NCBI GenBank assembly: GCA_036501145.1
Contig: DASYAV010000249.1
Location: 85,109 to 149,108 of the forward strand
DNA: 64,000 nt
Direction of reading: 5' to 3'
From: PALSA-505 sp036501145
GTDB taxonomy: Bacteria > Actinomycetota > Actinomycetes > Streptosporangiales > Streptosporangiaceae
Below the pieces are notes generated by a model, which was given only the letters and a program-made list of their open reading frames with translations, was not told the DNA's origin and did not search any database. The first letter of the stretch is position 1, and every line of letters begins with the position of its first letter. The translations under genes were made by a program, and so were the position numbers. This document shows positions 10,694 to 19,335 of the stretch, piece by piece.

Positions 10694-10913
10694 GAAGGTC
10701 TCCATCCGGCTGGCGGTCGGAGGGCTGCGAGCGCGGGCAACCCCGTTCGGGTGCGCGATTTTCCCAGCTTACCGGCGGCGGCCTGGCGGTCACGCCGCGG
10801 CGGGCTGGGGGCGCCTGGGCGACACAGCCTACCCGCCGGCACCCCCGGTGCTCGCCCGTTTTCCGCCTCCGGTTCCAGTTACGGACGGTGACAGCTGGCG
10901 CGCCGGGCCCCGG

Positions 10914-12101
10914 TCAGGACGGCGCCGTGACGAGCACCCACTTCTTCCCCTTCCAGTGCTCGGTCACCGTGCTGGTCACCGCGCCGTTCCAGGAGTACCC
11001 GACGGCCCACGCGTCGCTGGCCGACACCGCGGCGACCCCGGTCAGTGAGGTGTCACTGGATCCGGCCGGGTTGGGGCTGGCGGCCAGTCGCCAGGCGGTG
11101 CCGTTCCAGTGCTCGGCCACGGTGCCGGTGACCCCGCCGGCGCTGGTCGAGTCACCGACCGCCCAGGCGTCGGTGGCGGCGTCCGCGTCCACCGCGACCA
11201 GGGACGTGGCGGTGCTGCCGGACGGCGCGGGGCTGGACACGGCTTTCCACGCGTGCCCGCCCCAGTGCTCGGTGACCGGAGCGGTGAGCGACCCGTTGTA
11301 GAGGTAGCCGACCGCCCAGGCGTTGCCGGGCGATGGTGAGCGGACGGCCTGCAGGGCCGTCACCGTGCCGGAGCCGCCGGGACTGGGGCTGGCCACGATG
11401 GACCAGGCGTGCCCGTTCCACCGCTCGGCCAGCGTGCTGGTGGTCAGTCCCTGGCTCCAGTACCCAACCGCCCACACGTTGCTGGCCGAGGTGGCGTCCA
11501 CGCCGTACAGCCAGGAGCCGCTCGCACCCGCCGGGTCGGGGCTGGGCACGATCTTCCACGCCTTCCCGTTCCAGTGCTCGGCCAGCGTGCTGAAGGACGG
11601 CTGCTGGTACCCGACGGCCCACACGTTCGTGGCCGATATGGCGTGCACCGCGTACAGGTACGCCCCGGTGGCACCGCTGGGGTTGGGGCTCGGCACGACC
11701 TGCCACGTCTTCCCGTTCCAGTGGTCCACCAGGGTGTTCGACGTGGACCCGGCGGAGGAGTAGCCGACCGCCCAGGCGTCGCTGGCGGAGTCCGCGTCCA
11801 CGCCGTACAGGTAGGCGTCGGCGGCGCCGCTCACCCCGGGAGTGGCGACGACCTTCCACGCCTTCCCGTTCCACCGCTGCGCCATCGGGACGTAGGTCGA
11901 TCCGGCATAGGCGAAACCGACGGCCCACACGTCGCTGGCCGACACCGCGTCAATCCCGTTGAGGCCGCCCCCGCTGGTGACGGCGGGTGTGCTGCCCGCG
12001 GTGGCGCCGCTGGCCCGGGCGGCCGGGGTGGCCACCGCCCCGGCCACAGCGATCGCGGCGCTGGCCGCCAGGGCCAGCGCCGCGCCCCGGCCGTGGGTCA
12101 T
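10914..12101 (-). CDS. Secreted tryptophan-rich beta-propeller-like repeat protein
   Basis: The product has 395 residues: a signal peptide (about 1-32, GAALALAASAAIAVAGAVATPAARA region), then seven repeats of about 50 residues. Each repeat centres on SASDVWAVGY...T.AEHWNGKAWKVVPSPNP, so every repeat carries a VWAVG strand and an HWNGxxW strand. This fits a seven-bladed beta-propeller displayed outside the cell. No catalytic site is visible; binding or structural roles are possible. The start at ATG 12101 overlaps the stop of a 28-residue peptide gene (ATGA), which argues for translational coupling. TTG 12110, 6 nt after AGGA, is an alternative start inside that gene. glyS is downstream on the same strand. 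Confidence 0.85.
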   Translation of the reverse strand: MTHGRGAALALAASAAIAVAGAVATPAARASGATAGSTPAVTSGGGLNGIDAVSASDVWAVGFAYAGSTYVPMAQRWNGKAWKVVATPGVSGAADAYLYGVDADSASDAWAVGYSSAGSTSNTLVDHWNGKTWQVVPSPNPSGATGAYLYAVHAISATNVWAVGYQQPSFSTLAEHWNGKAWKIVPSPDPAGASGSWLYGVDATSASNVWAVGYWSQGLTTSTLAERWNGHAWSIVASPSPGGSGTVTALQAVRSPSPGNAWAVGYLYNGSLTAPVTEHWGGHAWKAVSSPAPSGSTATSLVAVDADAATDAWAVGDSTSAGGVTGTVAEHWNGTAWRLAASPNPAGSSDTSLTGVAAVSASDAWAVGYSWNGAVTSTVTEHWKGKKWVLVTAPS

Positions 12102-12184
12102 GCCCGCCAATTGGCGTCCTGGCCAGGCTGGTCCCAGAACGACCAGAAGGCGGGGGTCTTCAGCTGGTTTGCCTGCTCGCTCAT
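12098..12184 (-). CDS. 28-residue tryptophan-rich small peptide, coupled to the propeller gene
   Basis: ATG 12184 is preceded by GAAGGAG (12197-12191) with a 6-nt spacer, the best ribosome site in this region. The frame encodes 28 residues: N-terminal MSEQANQLKTPAF, then WSFWDQPGQDANWRA. Its TGA overlaps the ATG of the secreted propeller gene. There is no signal peptide and no cysteine. Three of 28 residues are tryptophan. It may be a regulatory leader that sets translation of the tryptophan-rich downstream gene, a small functional peptide, or a precursor of a modified peptide. I do not recognise a family. The strong SD and exact coupling make it more than a chance ORF. Confidence 0.6.
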   Translation of the reverse strand: MSEQANQLKTPAFWSFWDQPGQDANWRA

Positions 12185-12227
12185 CTTCGTCTCCTTCGGA
12201 TGCGGGAATCCTCGGTAGCTGGGCTGG

Positions 12228-12261
12228 CTGGGCCGGGCCACGGGCAAGCGGCCCGGCCCAG
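12228..12261 (-). terminator. Perfect 12-bp hairpin between two small-protein genes
   Basis: CTGGGCCGGGCC (12228-12239) and GGCCCGGCCCAG (12250-12261) are exact reverse complements around a 10-nt loop. The hairpin begins one base after the stop of the 80-residue gene and lies 31 nt before the SD of the 28-residue gene. It could be a terminator, a partial (attenuating) terminator or an RNA-processing structure. Confidence 0.65.
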
Positions 12262-12262
12262 G

Positions 12263-12505
12263 TCAGAGCGGTTCGTAGCCCTCGGGCCTGCCGCCCTTCG
12301 GCAGGCGGCTGCCTTCGCCCGCCGCGGGGCGGCCTGCCGGGGCGTCATCGGCCGCCGCCGGGTCCGTGGCGGTCCGGCCGGCCACGGGTTTGCCCGCGGC
12401 TGAACCGTCTTCGTCTTCGTCGTCGTGGTCCGGAGGGGAGCCGGGCCGCCCGGGCCCGGACGGGCCCGCGCCGCCGGGCGGGGTAAGCCCTGGGTGGTCA
12501 TCCAT
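12263..12505 (-). CDS. 80-residue acidic small protein
   Basis: ATG 12505 follows GGAGGAG with an 8-nt spacer. The product is Gly/Pro/Ala-rich with an acidic run DHDDEDEDG at about 27-35 and a C-terminus RPEGYEPL. No signal peptide, membrane segment or known domain is visible and it is probably disordered. It is the first gene of a small-protein/propeller group and sits 165 bp downstream of the LAL regulator stop. The strong SD and actinobacterial codon bias (GC-rich third positions) support it being coding. Function unknown. Confidence 0.6.
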   Translation of the reverse strand: MDDHPGLTPPGGAGPSGPGRPGSPPDHDDEDEDGSAAGKPVAGRTATDPAAADDAPAGRPAAGEGSRLPKGGRPEGYEPL

Positions 12506-12670
12506 CCTGCGTTCTCCTCCGGCGTGCGGCGGCTTGACACGGCAAGTATCGGGTTCGTAGTGGCCCGGCCGCGATCACCCGGATACGTGAAAGTTCGCTC
12601 CGTGAACGCCCGGCGGCGGCACGTGCCCAGGGGAATTCTGCCGCCATCAGGACCGGAGGGGTCCGTGTGG

Positions 12671-15613
12671 TCAGGAGCGGCCGGGGCGGGGACGGCCCGG
12701 GACGGCGCCGACCTCGATCGCCTTGACCGCCAGCGCGGTGCGTGAGGACACCTTGAGCTTGCGCATGGCCGACCTCAGCTGGGTGTCCACGGTGTTCGGC
12801 GACCGGCACAGCGCCTCGGCGATCTCCCGGTTGGTGCGGCCCTCGCTGACGAAGCGGACCACCTCGAGCTCGCGGGGGGAGAGCCGGTCACCATACCCCC
12901 GCTGGCCGCCGCGCCACACCTGCGGCGCCTGCACCCCGCGGGTGCGCAGCTCCCGGGCGATGCGGGCGGCGTCGCCGCGGGCGCCCAGCCCGGACAGCCC
13001 CTGATGCACCTCGGCCAGCACGGCCAGCGCGGCCTCGTCCTGGCCGGCGGCGAGCAGTGCGGCCGCCCGCCGCTCGCGGGCCAGCAGCGCCTCGTACGGC
13101 CGCGGCAGCGCCTGCCAGGCACCGGCCGCCCGGGCGAAGAGCGCGGCGGCCCGGGCGTGCTCGCCCCGCCCGGCCACCAGGATCCCCCGGCACAGCACCA
13201 GCGAAGCCTTGGCCGCGGGGGCGTTGCGCCCGCGCAGGCCGCGGGCGAACTCCTCGACCAGATCGGCCGCGTCACCGGCGCGGCCCGCCTCGGCCAGCGC
13301 GGCGACCCGGACCGGCGCGATGTCGGTGGCCCAGATCCAGATCTTCTTCCCGGACACCACCCCGGCCGGCTCCGCGGTGATCTCCAGCGCGTCGTCGCCC
13401 CGGCCGGCCGCCAGCCACATCCGGCCCAGCGCGCCGGCCGGCTCGGCCAGGTACTGTGCGGCGCCGCGCCGCCGCGCCTCCCCCATCACGAACTCCAGGT
13501 ACTCCCCGGCCTGGCTGGCCTGCCCGGCGGCGACGTGCAGCAGCCCCGCCACCAGCCCGGCCTCGAGCCGGACCGCGACCGCGGCACCTCCGTCGTCGGC
13601 CATGGCGCCGGCCCGCCGGGACAGCTCATGCCACGCGCCAGTGAGCCAGTCCAGGTGCAGCCGGGTGGCGAGCACTTCGTCGCGGACCCTCGGGTACTGG
13701 TGCTGCTCGGCCAGGGCCAGCGCCGCCGACAGCCGGCGCCCGGCCTCCGCGTAACGTCCCCACAGCATGGCCAGGTCGCCGACGTTGAGGTTGCCGCGGG
13801 CGATCCGGAGCCGTTCCCCCGCGGCAGGTGCATCGGCCGGGATCTGCGTGGCCGCCGCCCAGCCTTCCTCCTCCCCCAGCATGAGCAGCGCTGAGGCACG
13901 GTCCATGTCCAGGCTCTGCCGCACCGGCGGCGGCAGCGGCGCCATCACCCGCGCGGCGCGGCGCAGCCAGCCGCGATGCCTGGCGGCCGGCCAGGAGGGC
14001 TCGAGCGGCCAGCCCAGATAGATCATCGACCTCGCGACCTCGGCCGGGTCGTGGTCCAGCTGCGGGATGGCCCGTTCGAGCTGGGCGCGGCCGGCCGCCC
14101 ATTCGCTCATCACGATCAGCACCCGGCCGAGCTGGCCACGGATCCCGCCTTCCACGCTGTGCTCGAGGCCGCCGCGGCTCAGCGCGGACTCCAGCACGCC
14201 GGCCAGGTCCCGGTACTGGCTGGGGTCGGGCAGCGACGCGAACGGGATCTTCCTGACCAGCCGGGCCACATCGGTGACCGGCAACCCGGCCTGGGTGACC
14301 AGGTCGTGCAGCAGCGCCGCGGCCGTGCCGCCGTCGCCAGTGGCCAGCGCCAGGTCGGCGGCCTGCTCGCCGTACCGGCACCACCCGCCGATCTCGCCGG
14401 ACTCCCTGAAGTGCCGGGCCAGCTGGGCCAGCGGCAGCGGGTGCGCCCCTTCCAGCACCTCCCCGCAGCGCTGGTGCAGCGCCCGCCGGGCTGGCGGTGC
14501 GATGGCCTCGTAGACCGCCTGGCTGGCCAGCACGTGCCGGAACGAGACCAGCACCCGCCCGTCCTCGCTCAGCAGGCCGGCGGTCAGCGCGTCGGCCAGG
14601 CCGGTGCGGCACCGGGCCGCGTCAAGCCCGGTCACCGCGGCCAGGGTGCCCTCACCGGCCGGCGCGGCCAGCACGGCCGCTGCCTGCAGCACGGCCTGCG
14701 CGTCGGCGCCGAGCCGCCCGGCCCGCTCCAGCACCGCGTCGCGCACCGTGGGTGGCACCTCGATGTCGTCGATCCGGCGCCGGATCCATTCGCCGTCCAG
14801 CTGGGTCACGTCCGCCCGTTCGGTGAGCAGCCGGACCGATTCCTCGATGGCCAGCGGCAATCCCTCGGTGCTGCGGTGCAGGAGCTCGGCGAACGCGTGC
14901 GACACCGGCCGGTCGTCCGCCATCGACGAGACCAGCCGCGCGGTCGCGGCCACGTCCAGCGGGCCTAGCTCCAGGCGGACCTGGACGCCCGCCGCGGGGC
15001 GCGACGGCAGCCGCCACAGCAGCGAGGCGGGCTGCGTGTCCTCTCGCCGGCAGGTCGCCACCAGGCTCAGCCGCCGCCGTCCCCAGGAGGCCAGGAACAG
15101 CAGGAACTCCAGTGTCGCGTCGTCCGCCCAGTGCACGTCCTCGATGACCAGCACACTGACCTTGAGCCGCTCGAGCAGTTCGGCCAGGGCCCGGAACAGC
15201 CGGTGCCGGGCGGCGGTGGCGTCCTCGGCCGGCTCCGGCGCCTCGGGCAGGCCGTCCGCCCACTCGGGAAACAGCGGCCGCAGCGCGCCTGCCAGCGGGC
15301 TCAGCCCGAGATCCGCCACGTCACGCGCGGCCGGGCGCAGGGCGTCCACCACCGCGCCCAGGGTGTAGGGCTGCCGGTACGGCGGGCACATCGCCACCAG
15401 CGCGTGGCCGGCGGCGGCACCGCCCGTCCCGAGCACCTCCTGGACCAGCCGGGTCTTGCCGATCCCCGCCTCGCCCTCGATCAGCACCATGGCCGGTGGA
15501 TGAGCCAGCGCCTCGGTGATCCGGGCGACCTCCGTGTCGCGGCCCACCAGCCGGGGCTGGTGAAGCGCGGCGCGGGGCAGCACGGGTCCGGTGGCACCGG
15601 TGAGCCGATCCAT
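12671..15613 (-). CDS. LAL-type LuxR transcriptional regulator with AAA ATPase domain
   Basis: The product has 980 residues. The N-terminal AAA/NACHT-like ATPase has Walker A GEAGIGKTR (47-55) and Walker B LVIEDVHWAD (about 160). A long TPR-like helical middle follows, and a C-terminal LuxR HTH (LSPRELEVVRFVSEGRTNREIAEAL...SPNTVDTQL, about 905-965) ends it. This is the LAL (large ATP-binding LuxR) architecture; family members are ATP-dependent activators of sugar use or secondary metabolism. ATG 15613 is chosen because GAGGAGG lies 6 nt upstream; the in-frame GTG 15628 would place that site inside the gene. It is next to the small-protein/propeller genes on the same strand, a plausible target. 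Confidence 0.93.
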   Translation of the reverse strand: MDRLTGATGPVLPRAALHQPRLVGRDTEVARITEALAHPPAMVLIEGEAGIGKTRLVQEVLGTGGAAAGHALVAMCPPYRQPYTLGAVVDALRPAARDVADLGLSPLAGALRPLFPEWADGLPEAPEPAEDATAARHRLFRALAELLERLKVSVLVIEDVHWADDATLEFLLFLASWGRRRLSLVATCRREDTQPASLLWRLPSRPAAGVQVRLELGPLDVAATARLVSSMADDRPVSHAFAELLHRSTEGLPLAIEESVRLLTERADVTQLDGEWIRRRIDDIEVPPTVRDAVLERAGRLGADAQAVLQAAAVLAAPAGEGTLAAVTGLDAARCRTGLADALTAGLLSEDGRVLVSFRHVLASQAVYEAIAPPARRALHQRCGEVLEGAHPLPLAQLARHFRESGEIGGWCRYGEQAADLALATGDGGTAAALLHDLVTQAGLPVTDVARLVRKIPFASLPDPSQYRDLAGVLESALSRGGLEHSVEGGIRGQLGRVLIVMSEWAAGRAQLERAIPQLDHDPAEVARSMIYLGWPLEPSWPAARHRGWLRRAARVMAPLPPPVRQSLDMDRASALLMLGEEEGWAAATQIPADAPAAGERLRIARGNLNVGDLAMLWGRYAEAGRRLSAALALAEQHQYPRVRDEVLATRLHLDWLTGAWHELSRRAGAMADDGGAAVAVRLEAGLVAGLLHVAAGQASQAGEYLEFVMGEARRRGAAQYLAEPAGALGRMWLAAGRGDDALEITAEPAGVVSGKKIWIWATDIAPVRVAALAEAGRAGDAADLVEEFARGLRGRNAPAAKASLVLCRGILVAGRGEHARAAALFARAAGAWQALPRPYEALLARERRAAALLAAGQDEAALAVLAEVHQGLSGLGARGDAARIARELRTRGVQAPQVWRGGQRGYGDRLSPRELEVVRFVSEGRTNREIAEALCRSPNTVDTQLRSAMRKLKVSSRTALAVKAIEVGAVPGRPRPGRS

Positions 15614-15759
15614 CCGACGCCTCCTCACGGGTGCACGGGGCGTCCACGCGACAGCCCGCCGGCCAGCATTGTCCCTCCGTACCTCCCCGGACCGCTAGGG
15701 CCGTGCCCGCCGCACCCTTGCCCAGGATCCCTCACCGGGGGGGCGGGGACCAGGCTGGC

Positions 15760-17451
15760 TCAGTAAACAGGCCCCTGGACCCAGTCCGAGTCGATGTCGA
15801 GCTTTATGCCACCCACCTTGACCTTGTGGCCGCCCTTGTACTGCTTGATCCGGCGGTTCGGGTTCCACCAGGAACCGAGCAGGTACGGGGTGCCAACGAG
15901 GTTGGCTTTGTTGTTCCACAGCGCGAACCACATCGAATCGGGTTTGGCGACGGTGCGGCCGTTGACCGATGTCGCCTTCCCCAGGTCCTCGGCCCCGGAG
16001 GCGGCACTCGAATAGACGCCCGAGATGTAGCCGCGGTCGTGCAGCCGCCTGGTCCATTGACTGAGAAAGGACAGCACGCTGTCGCGGCAGCCCTTCCGGC
16101 TGCTCTTGTAGGCCTCCATGTCAAAGTAGAGCGGCGCGCCCCGGCCGATCCCGAACGACTTCGCGTCGGCGATCGCACCGTTCGCCGCCGCCTTTCCTTC
16201 GGACTTGGCGTCCTTGGCCTTGATCTCCCGGCTGAAGTGGTTGCACGGGGCCTGCAGCCCGACGTAAATCGGGATGAGCCTCCAGCCCATTTGCCTGACC
16301 GACCGGACCCAGGAGGCCGACAGGTTGCCGTAGCCACAGGCCATCTCCTGGCCACCGATGTAAATGGCCGCCACCGAGTAGCTGCGCCGCCAGGCCCGCA
16401 TCGCCTTCAGCGATGGGGCCGTGCAGGTGTCGAAGCCGGGCAGCGGCCGCGATGGCGCCGAGGTCAGATGAGCGGCCGGCTTGTGCCGCTTCGGGGTCTT
16501 AACAGGGTGCGGCTTGTGCGCCGGCGACTTGTGCGCCGGCGACTTGTGCGCCGGGGGCTTCTGGGCCGGGGACTTCGGTGCTGGCGTCTTGGTGGGCGGA
16601 TCCGGGGCCGGGGACGCCGGGGCAGGCGGCGTGCAGGCCGGGGCTGACGACGCGGCAGCCGACGGGGTGCCCGTCGCGGACGGGGAAGCCGATGGGGCCG
16701 GGGAGGCCGCCGGCGTGCAGTCCGCCGGGGGCGGGACGGCCGGCAGTGTGGCCGCCGCGCCGGCCGCCGCGCGCGTCCGGGATCCGGCTGCCTTCCCCTG
16801 TGCCCTGGCCTTCCGCAAAGCCGTGGCCTTGCCGGGCTTCTTCGCGGCGGAGTTCGCGGCGGGCGCGGGGGCCATCTGGTGCACCGCCACCGGCGAGCCG
16901 GTCCGGGCGCTGCGGACGCTGCGCACGATGTCCCGCACCACACCCGGGTCCTGGCCGTAGGTCGCGGTGACCGGCAGCCCGGACTGCCGCGCCGCTTGCG
17001 CCCCTGCCTGCCCGCCGACCTCGGCGCTCTGCCGCCGCACCGATGGAACATCGGCCGGCGGCGCGACGCTCACCGTGTCGGCCTGGCCGATCAGCTGGGC
17101 CGGGCACTGCTGGTTCGGCCCCGGGGTGCCGAGGTAGACGGCATGCCGGTCATAGCGCACACACCTCGTCGAACCGGGGCCGAGCCGGTACACCGGCCAG
17201 CCCACCGGGACGCGGAGTGAGTAGCCCTCGTACCGCACGGTCTTGGTTTCCTGGCCTGCTGCCGTCTTTTGGTGCCCGCTGCGCACGGCCGTTCCGCTGG
17301 GCCGCGCCGGGTGCGCGTCAATGCCTTTTCCGGCGCCGGGCTGAGTCCCTTCCCGGGCCGCGGATGACGCCACTGCCTCGCTGGCGTTTCCGGCACTGGC
17401 AATTCCAAACGTGGCTGCCAGGACCAGGCAGGCCACGGCCGCACGTCGCAT
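15760..17451 (-). CDS. Secreted protein with C-terminal DUF1906 (glycoside-hydrolase-like) domain
   Basis: The product has 563 residues. A signal peptide occupies about 1-25 (AAVACLVLAATFGIASAGNA). A region with a pair of conserved cysteines follows (about 75-190), then a long Ala/Pro/Lys-rich linker with PAHKS repeats (about 300-325). The DUF1906 domain (about 345-563) starts GFDTCTAPSLKAMRAW and contains IPIYVGLQ, APLYFDMEAY and ISGVYSSAA strands of a TIM barrel. The acidic pair in YFDMEAY is the likely active-site equivalent. Rv2525c-type relatives are cell-wall-associated, so a role at the envelope is likely. ATG 17451 follows AGGGGG; TTG 17454 is an in-frame alternative. Confidence 0.85.
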   Translation of the reverse strand: MRRAAVACLVLAATFGIASAGNASEAVASSAAREGTQPGAGKGIDAHPARPSGTAVRSGHQKTAAGQETKTVRYEGYSLRVPVGWPVYRLGPGSTRCVRYDRHAVYLGTPGPNQQCPAQLIGQADTVSVAPPADVPSVRRQSAEVGGQAGAQAARQSGLPVTATYGQDPGVVRDIVRSVRSARTGSPVAVHQMAPAPAANSAAKKPGKATALRKARAQGKAAGSRTRAAAGAAATLPAVPPPADCTPAASPAPSASPSATGTPSAAASSAPACTPPAPASPAPDPPTKTPAPKSPAQKPPAHKSPAHKSPAHKPHPVKTPKRHKPAAHLTSAPSRPLPGFDTCTAPSLKAMRAWRRSYSVAAIYIGGQEMACGYGNLSASWVRSVRQMGWRLIPIYVGLQAPCNHFSREIKAKDAKSEGKAAANGAIADAKSFGIGRGAPLYFDMEAYKSSRKGCRDSVLSFLSQWTRRLHDRGYISGVYSSAASGAEDLGKATSVNGRTVAKPDSMWFALWNNKANLVGTPYLLGSWWNPNRRIKQYKGGHKVKVGGIKLDIDSDWVQGPVY

Positions 17452-17666
17452 CAATCCCCCTGAAATGGCGGGCCCTCGGTCGGTTCACATGCCCGCCTTC
17501 CCGCTGTACCCGTCTTGCCGGCTAATCACGCGTCGCCCGCAGAATCGTCTGCCAATAGCGGCCGCCCAGCCGAATTCTTTCCATGGGTATGCACGGTTTT
17601 GGCCGGCATCACACTGAGTCAGAACCCAGTTAACCTGCAGGGAACCCGAAAGTCACGCACCGCGCT

Positions 17667-18482
17667 TCAGGCGGTCTGGTTCGGCTCGGCGCCGCCATAC
17701 CGCCGGTCCCGGCGCGCGTAAATCTCACACCCCCGCCACAGGTCGCGACGGTCGAAATCAGGGAAGAGCGTGTCAAGAAAGACAAATTCGGCATAGGCGG
17801 ACTGCCAGAGCAGGAAATTGGAAGTCCGCTGCTCCCCGGATGACCGGATGAACAGATCGACGTCCGGTATATCCGGCTCATCGAGGTACCGGCGGAACGT
17901 CTTCTCACTGATGCGGTCCGGCTTCAGTCGGCCGGCGGCCACGTCTTTGGCGATGGCCGCGGTGGCATCCAGGATTTCCGCGCGGCCGCCGTAATTGACG
18001 CAGAACTGCAGGGTGAGCACGGAGTTGTGCTCGGTCAGCCGTTCGGCGTATTCCAGTTCGGAGATGACGCTGCGCCAGAGCCTGGGCCGCCGGCCTGCCC
18101 AGCGGACCCGCACCCCCATCTCGTGAAACTCATCACGCCGCCGGTGGATGACGTCACGGTTGAATCCCATGAGAAACCGCACCTCGTCCGGCGAGCGGCG
18201 CCAGTTCTCGGTGGAGAACGCGTAGGCCGACAGGTACGGGATGCCGAGCTCGATCGCACCCATGATCACATCGAACAGCGCCGCCTCGCCGCGCTTGTGA
18301 CCCTCGGTCCTGGGCAGGCGGCGCTGCTTGGCCCAGCGCCCGTTGCCGTCCATCACCAGCGCCACGTGCCGGGGTACCAGATCGGCCGGGATGCCCGGTG
18401 GCCGGGCTCCCCCGGGATGCGGGTCGGGCGGCCGGATCGGGCGTGCCGGGTTCCCGTTGCCCGCGGCCTTACGGTCAGTCAT
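17667..18482 (-). CDS. uppS: Isoprenyl (polyprenyl diphosphate) transferase
   Basis: The product has 271 residues. The cis-prenyltransferase signature HVALVMDGNGRWAKQRRLPRTEGHKRG contains the catalytic aspartate. Later motifs YAFSTENWRR and DLFIRSSGEQRTSNFLLWQSAYAEFVF bind the diphosphate and substrate chain. It makes the undecaprenyl/decaprenyl diphosphate carrier for cell-wall synthesis. The start overlaps the recO stop by 8 nt, so the pair is one operon, as in many actinobacteria. Confidence 0.96.
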   Translation of the reverse strand: MTDRKAAGNGNPARPIRPPDPHPGGARPPGIPADLVPRHVALVMDGNGRWAKQRRLPRTEGHKRGEAALFDVIMGAIELGIPYLSAYAFSTENWRRSPDEVRFLMGFNRDVIHRRRDEFHEMGVRVRWAGRRPRLWRSVISELEYAERLTEHNSVLTLQFCVNYGGRAEILDATAAIAKDVAAGRLKPDRISEKTFRRYLDEPDIPDVDLFIRSSGEQRTSNFLLWQSAYAEFVFLDTLFPDFDRRDLWRGCEIYARRDRRYGGAEPNQTA

Positions 18483-19233
18483 TCAAAACGTGCTCCACGT
18501 GCCGCAGCGAGCGGATCGAGTGCTCCAGGTGCCATTGCAGGTACGCGGCCACCAGGCCGCTGCACTCTACCCGGTGCCTGCGCTCGCTGGCATCCGCGGA
18601 CGGCCAGTCCCCACGCAGCAGCGCGGTCATCAGCTCGATCGTCTGGGCGGCCGGCGTCGCGGCCCCGGGCGGCCGACACGACAGGCACACCACACCCCCG
18701 GCCGGCACCGCGAACACCAGCCAGCGGCCGCCGGGCGCCGTCTCCTGCGTAGCCCCGCACAGCGCACAGTCGCCCAGCGACGGCGCGTACCCGGCGACGG
18801 CCAGTGACCGCAGCAGGTAGGCGTCCAGCACCAGGCGCGGGTCGTGCTCGCGGCTGCCCAGCGTGCGCAGGCCGCCGACGAGCAGCAGGAACTGCCGCAG
18901 CGCCGGTTCCTTTTCTTCCGGGGTGAACCGCTCCGCGGTTTCCAGCATCGCGATCCCGGCGGTGTAGCGCGGGTAGTCGCCGGCCAGCCGCTCACCGTAG
19001 GGCCGCAGCGTCTCCGCCTGCTGTACGTAGTCCAGCGAGCGCCCGGTGTAGAGCTGCAGGTCCACGTGGGTGAACGGCTCGAGCCGGGCGCCGAACCGGG
19101 ACTTCGTCCGCCGCACGCCCTTGGCCACCGCGCGGATCCGGCCGGTGCGCCGGGCCAGCAGCGTGACGATCCGGTCCGCCTCACCCAGCTTCTGGGTGCG
19201 CAGCACGATGGCCTCGTCGCGGTACTGTCTCAC
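18475..19233 (-). CDS. recO: DNA repair protein RecO
   Basis: The product has 252 residues. It begins with the OB-fold (RQYRDEAIVLRTQKLGEADRIVTLLARRTGRIRAVAKGVR). A helical domain follows, then the zinc site formed by CALCG and CLSC (about 165-195). RecO anneals ssDNA and loads RecA at gaps with RecR. GTG 19233 is used because GGGAGA lies about 9 nt upstream; upstream in-frame codons have no support. It overlaps uppS downstream. Confidence 0.96.
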   Translation of the reverse strand: MRQYRDEAIVLRTQKLGEADRIVTLLARRTGRIRAVAKGVRRTKSRFGARLEPFTHVDLQLYTGRSLDYVQQAETLRPYGERLAGDYPRYTAGIAMLETAERFTPEEKEPALRQFLLLVGGLRTLGSREHDPRLVLDAYLLRSLAVAGYAPSLGDCALCGATQETAPGGRWLVFAVPAGGVVCLSCRPPGAATPAAQTIELMTALLRGDWPSADASERRHRVECSGLVAAYLQWHLEHSIRSLRHVEHVLND

Positions 19234-19335
19234 CCGCCCATTCTCCCGCGATCCCGCCGGTACCATGGCACGCCGGGCCGGGGCCGGGGCGGATAAACCC
19301 CGGCGCCCGGGCCCGGCTGGGTCAGCCCGGCCTGG

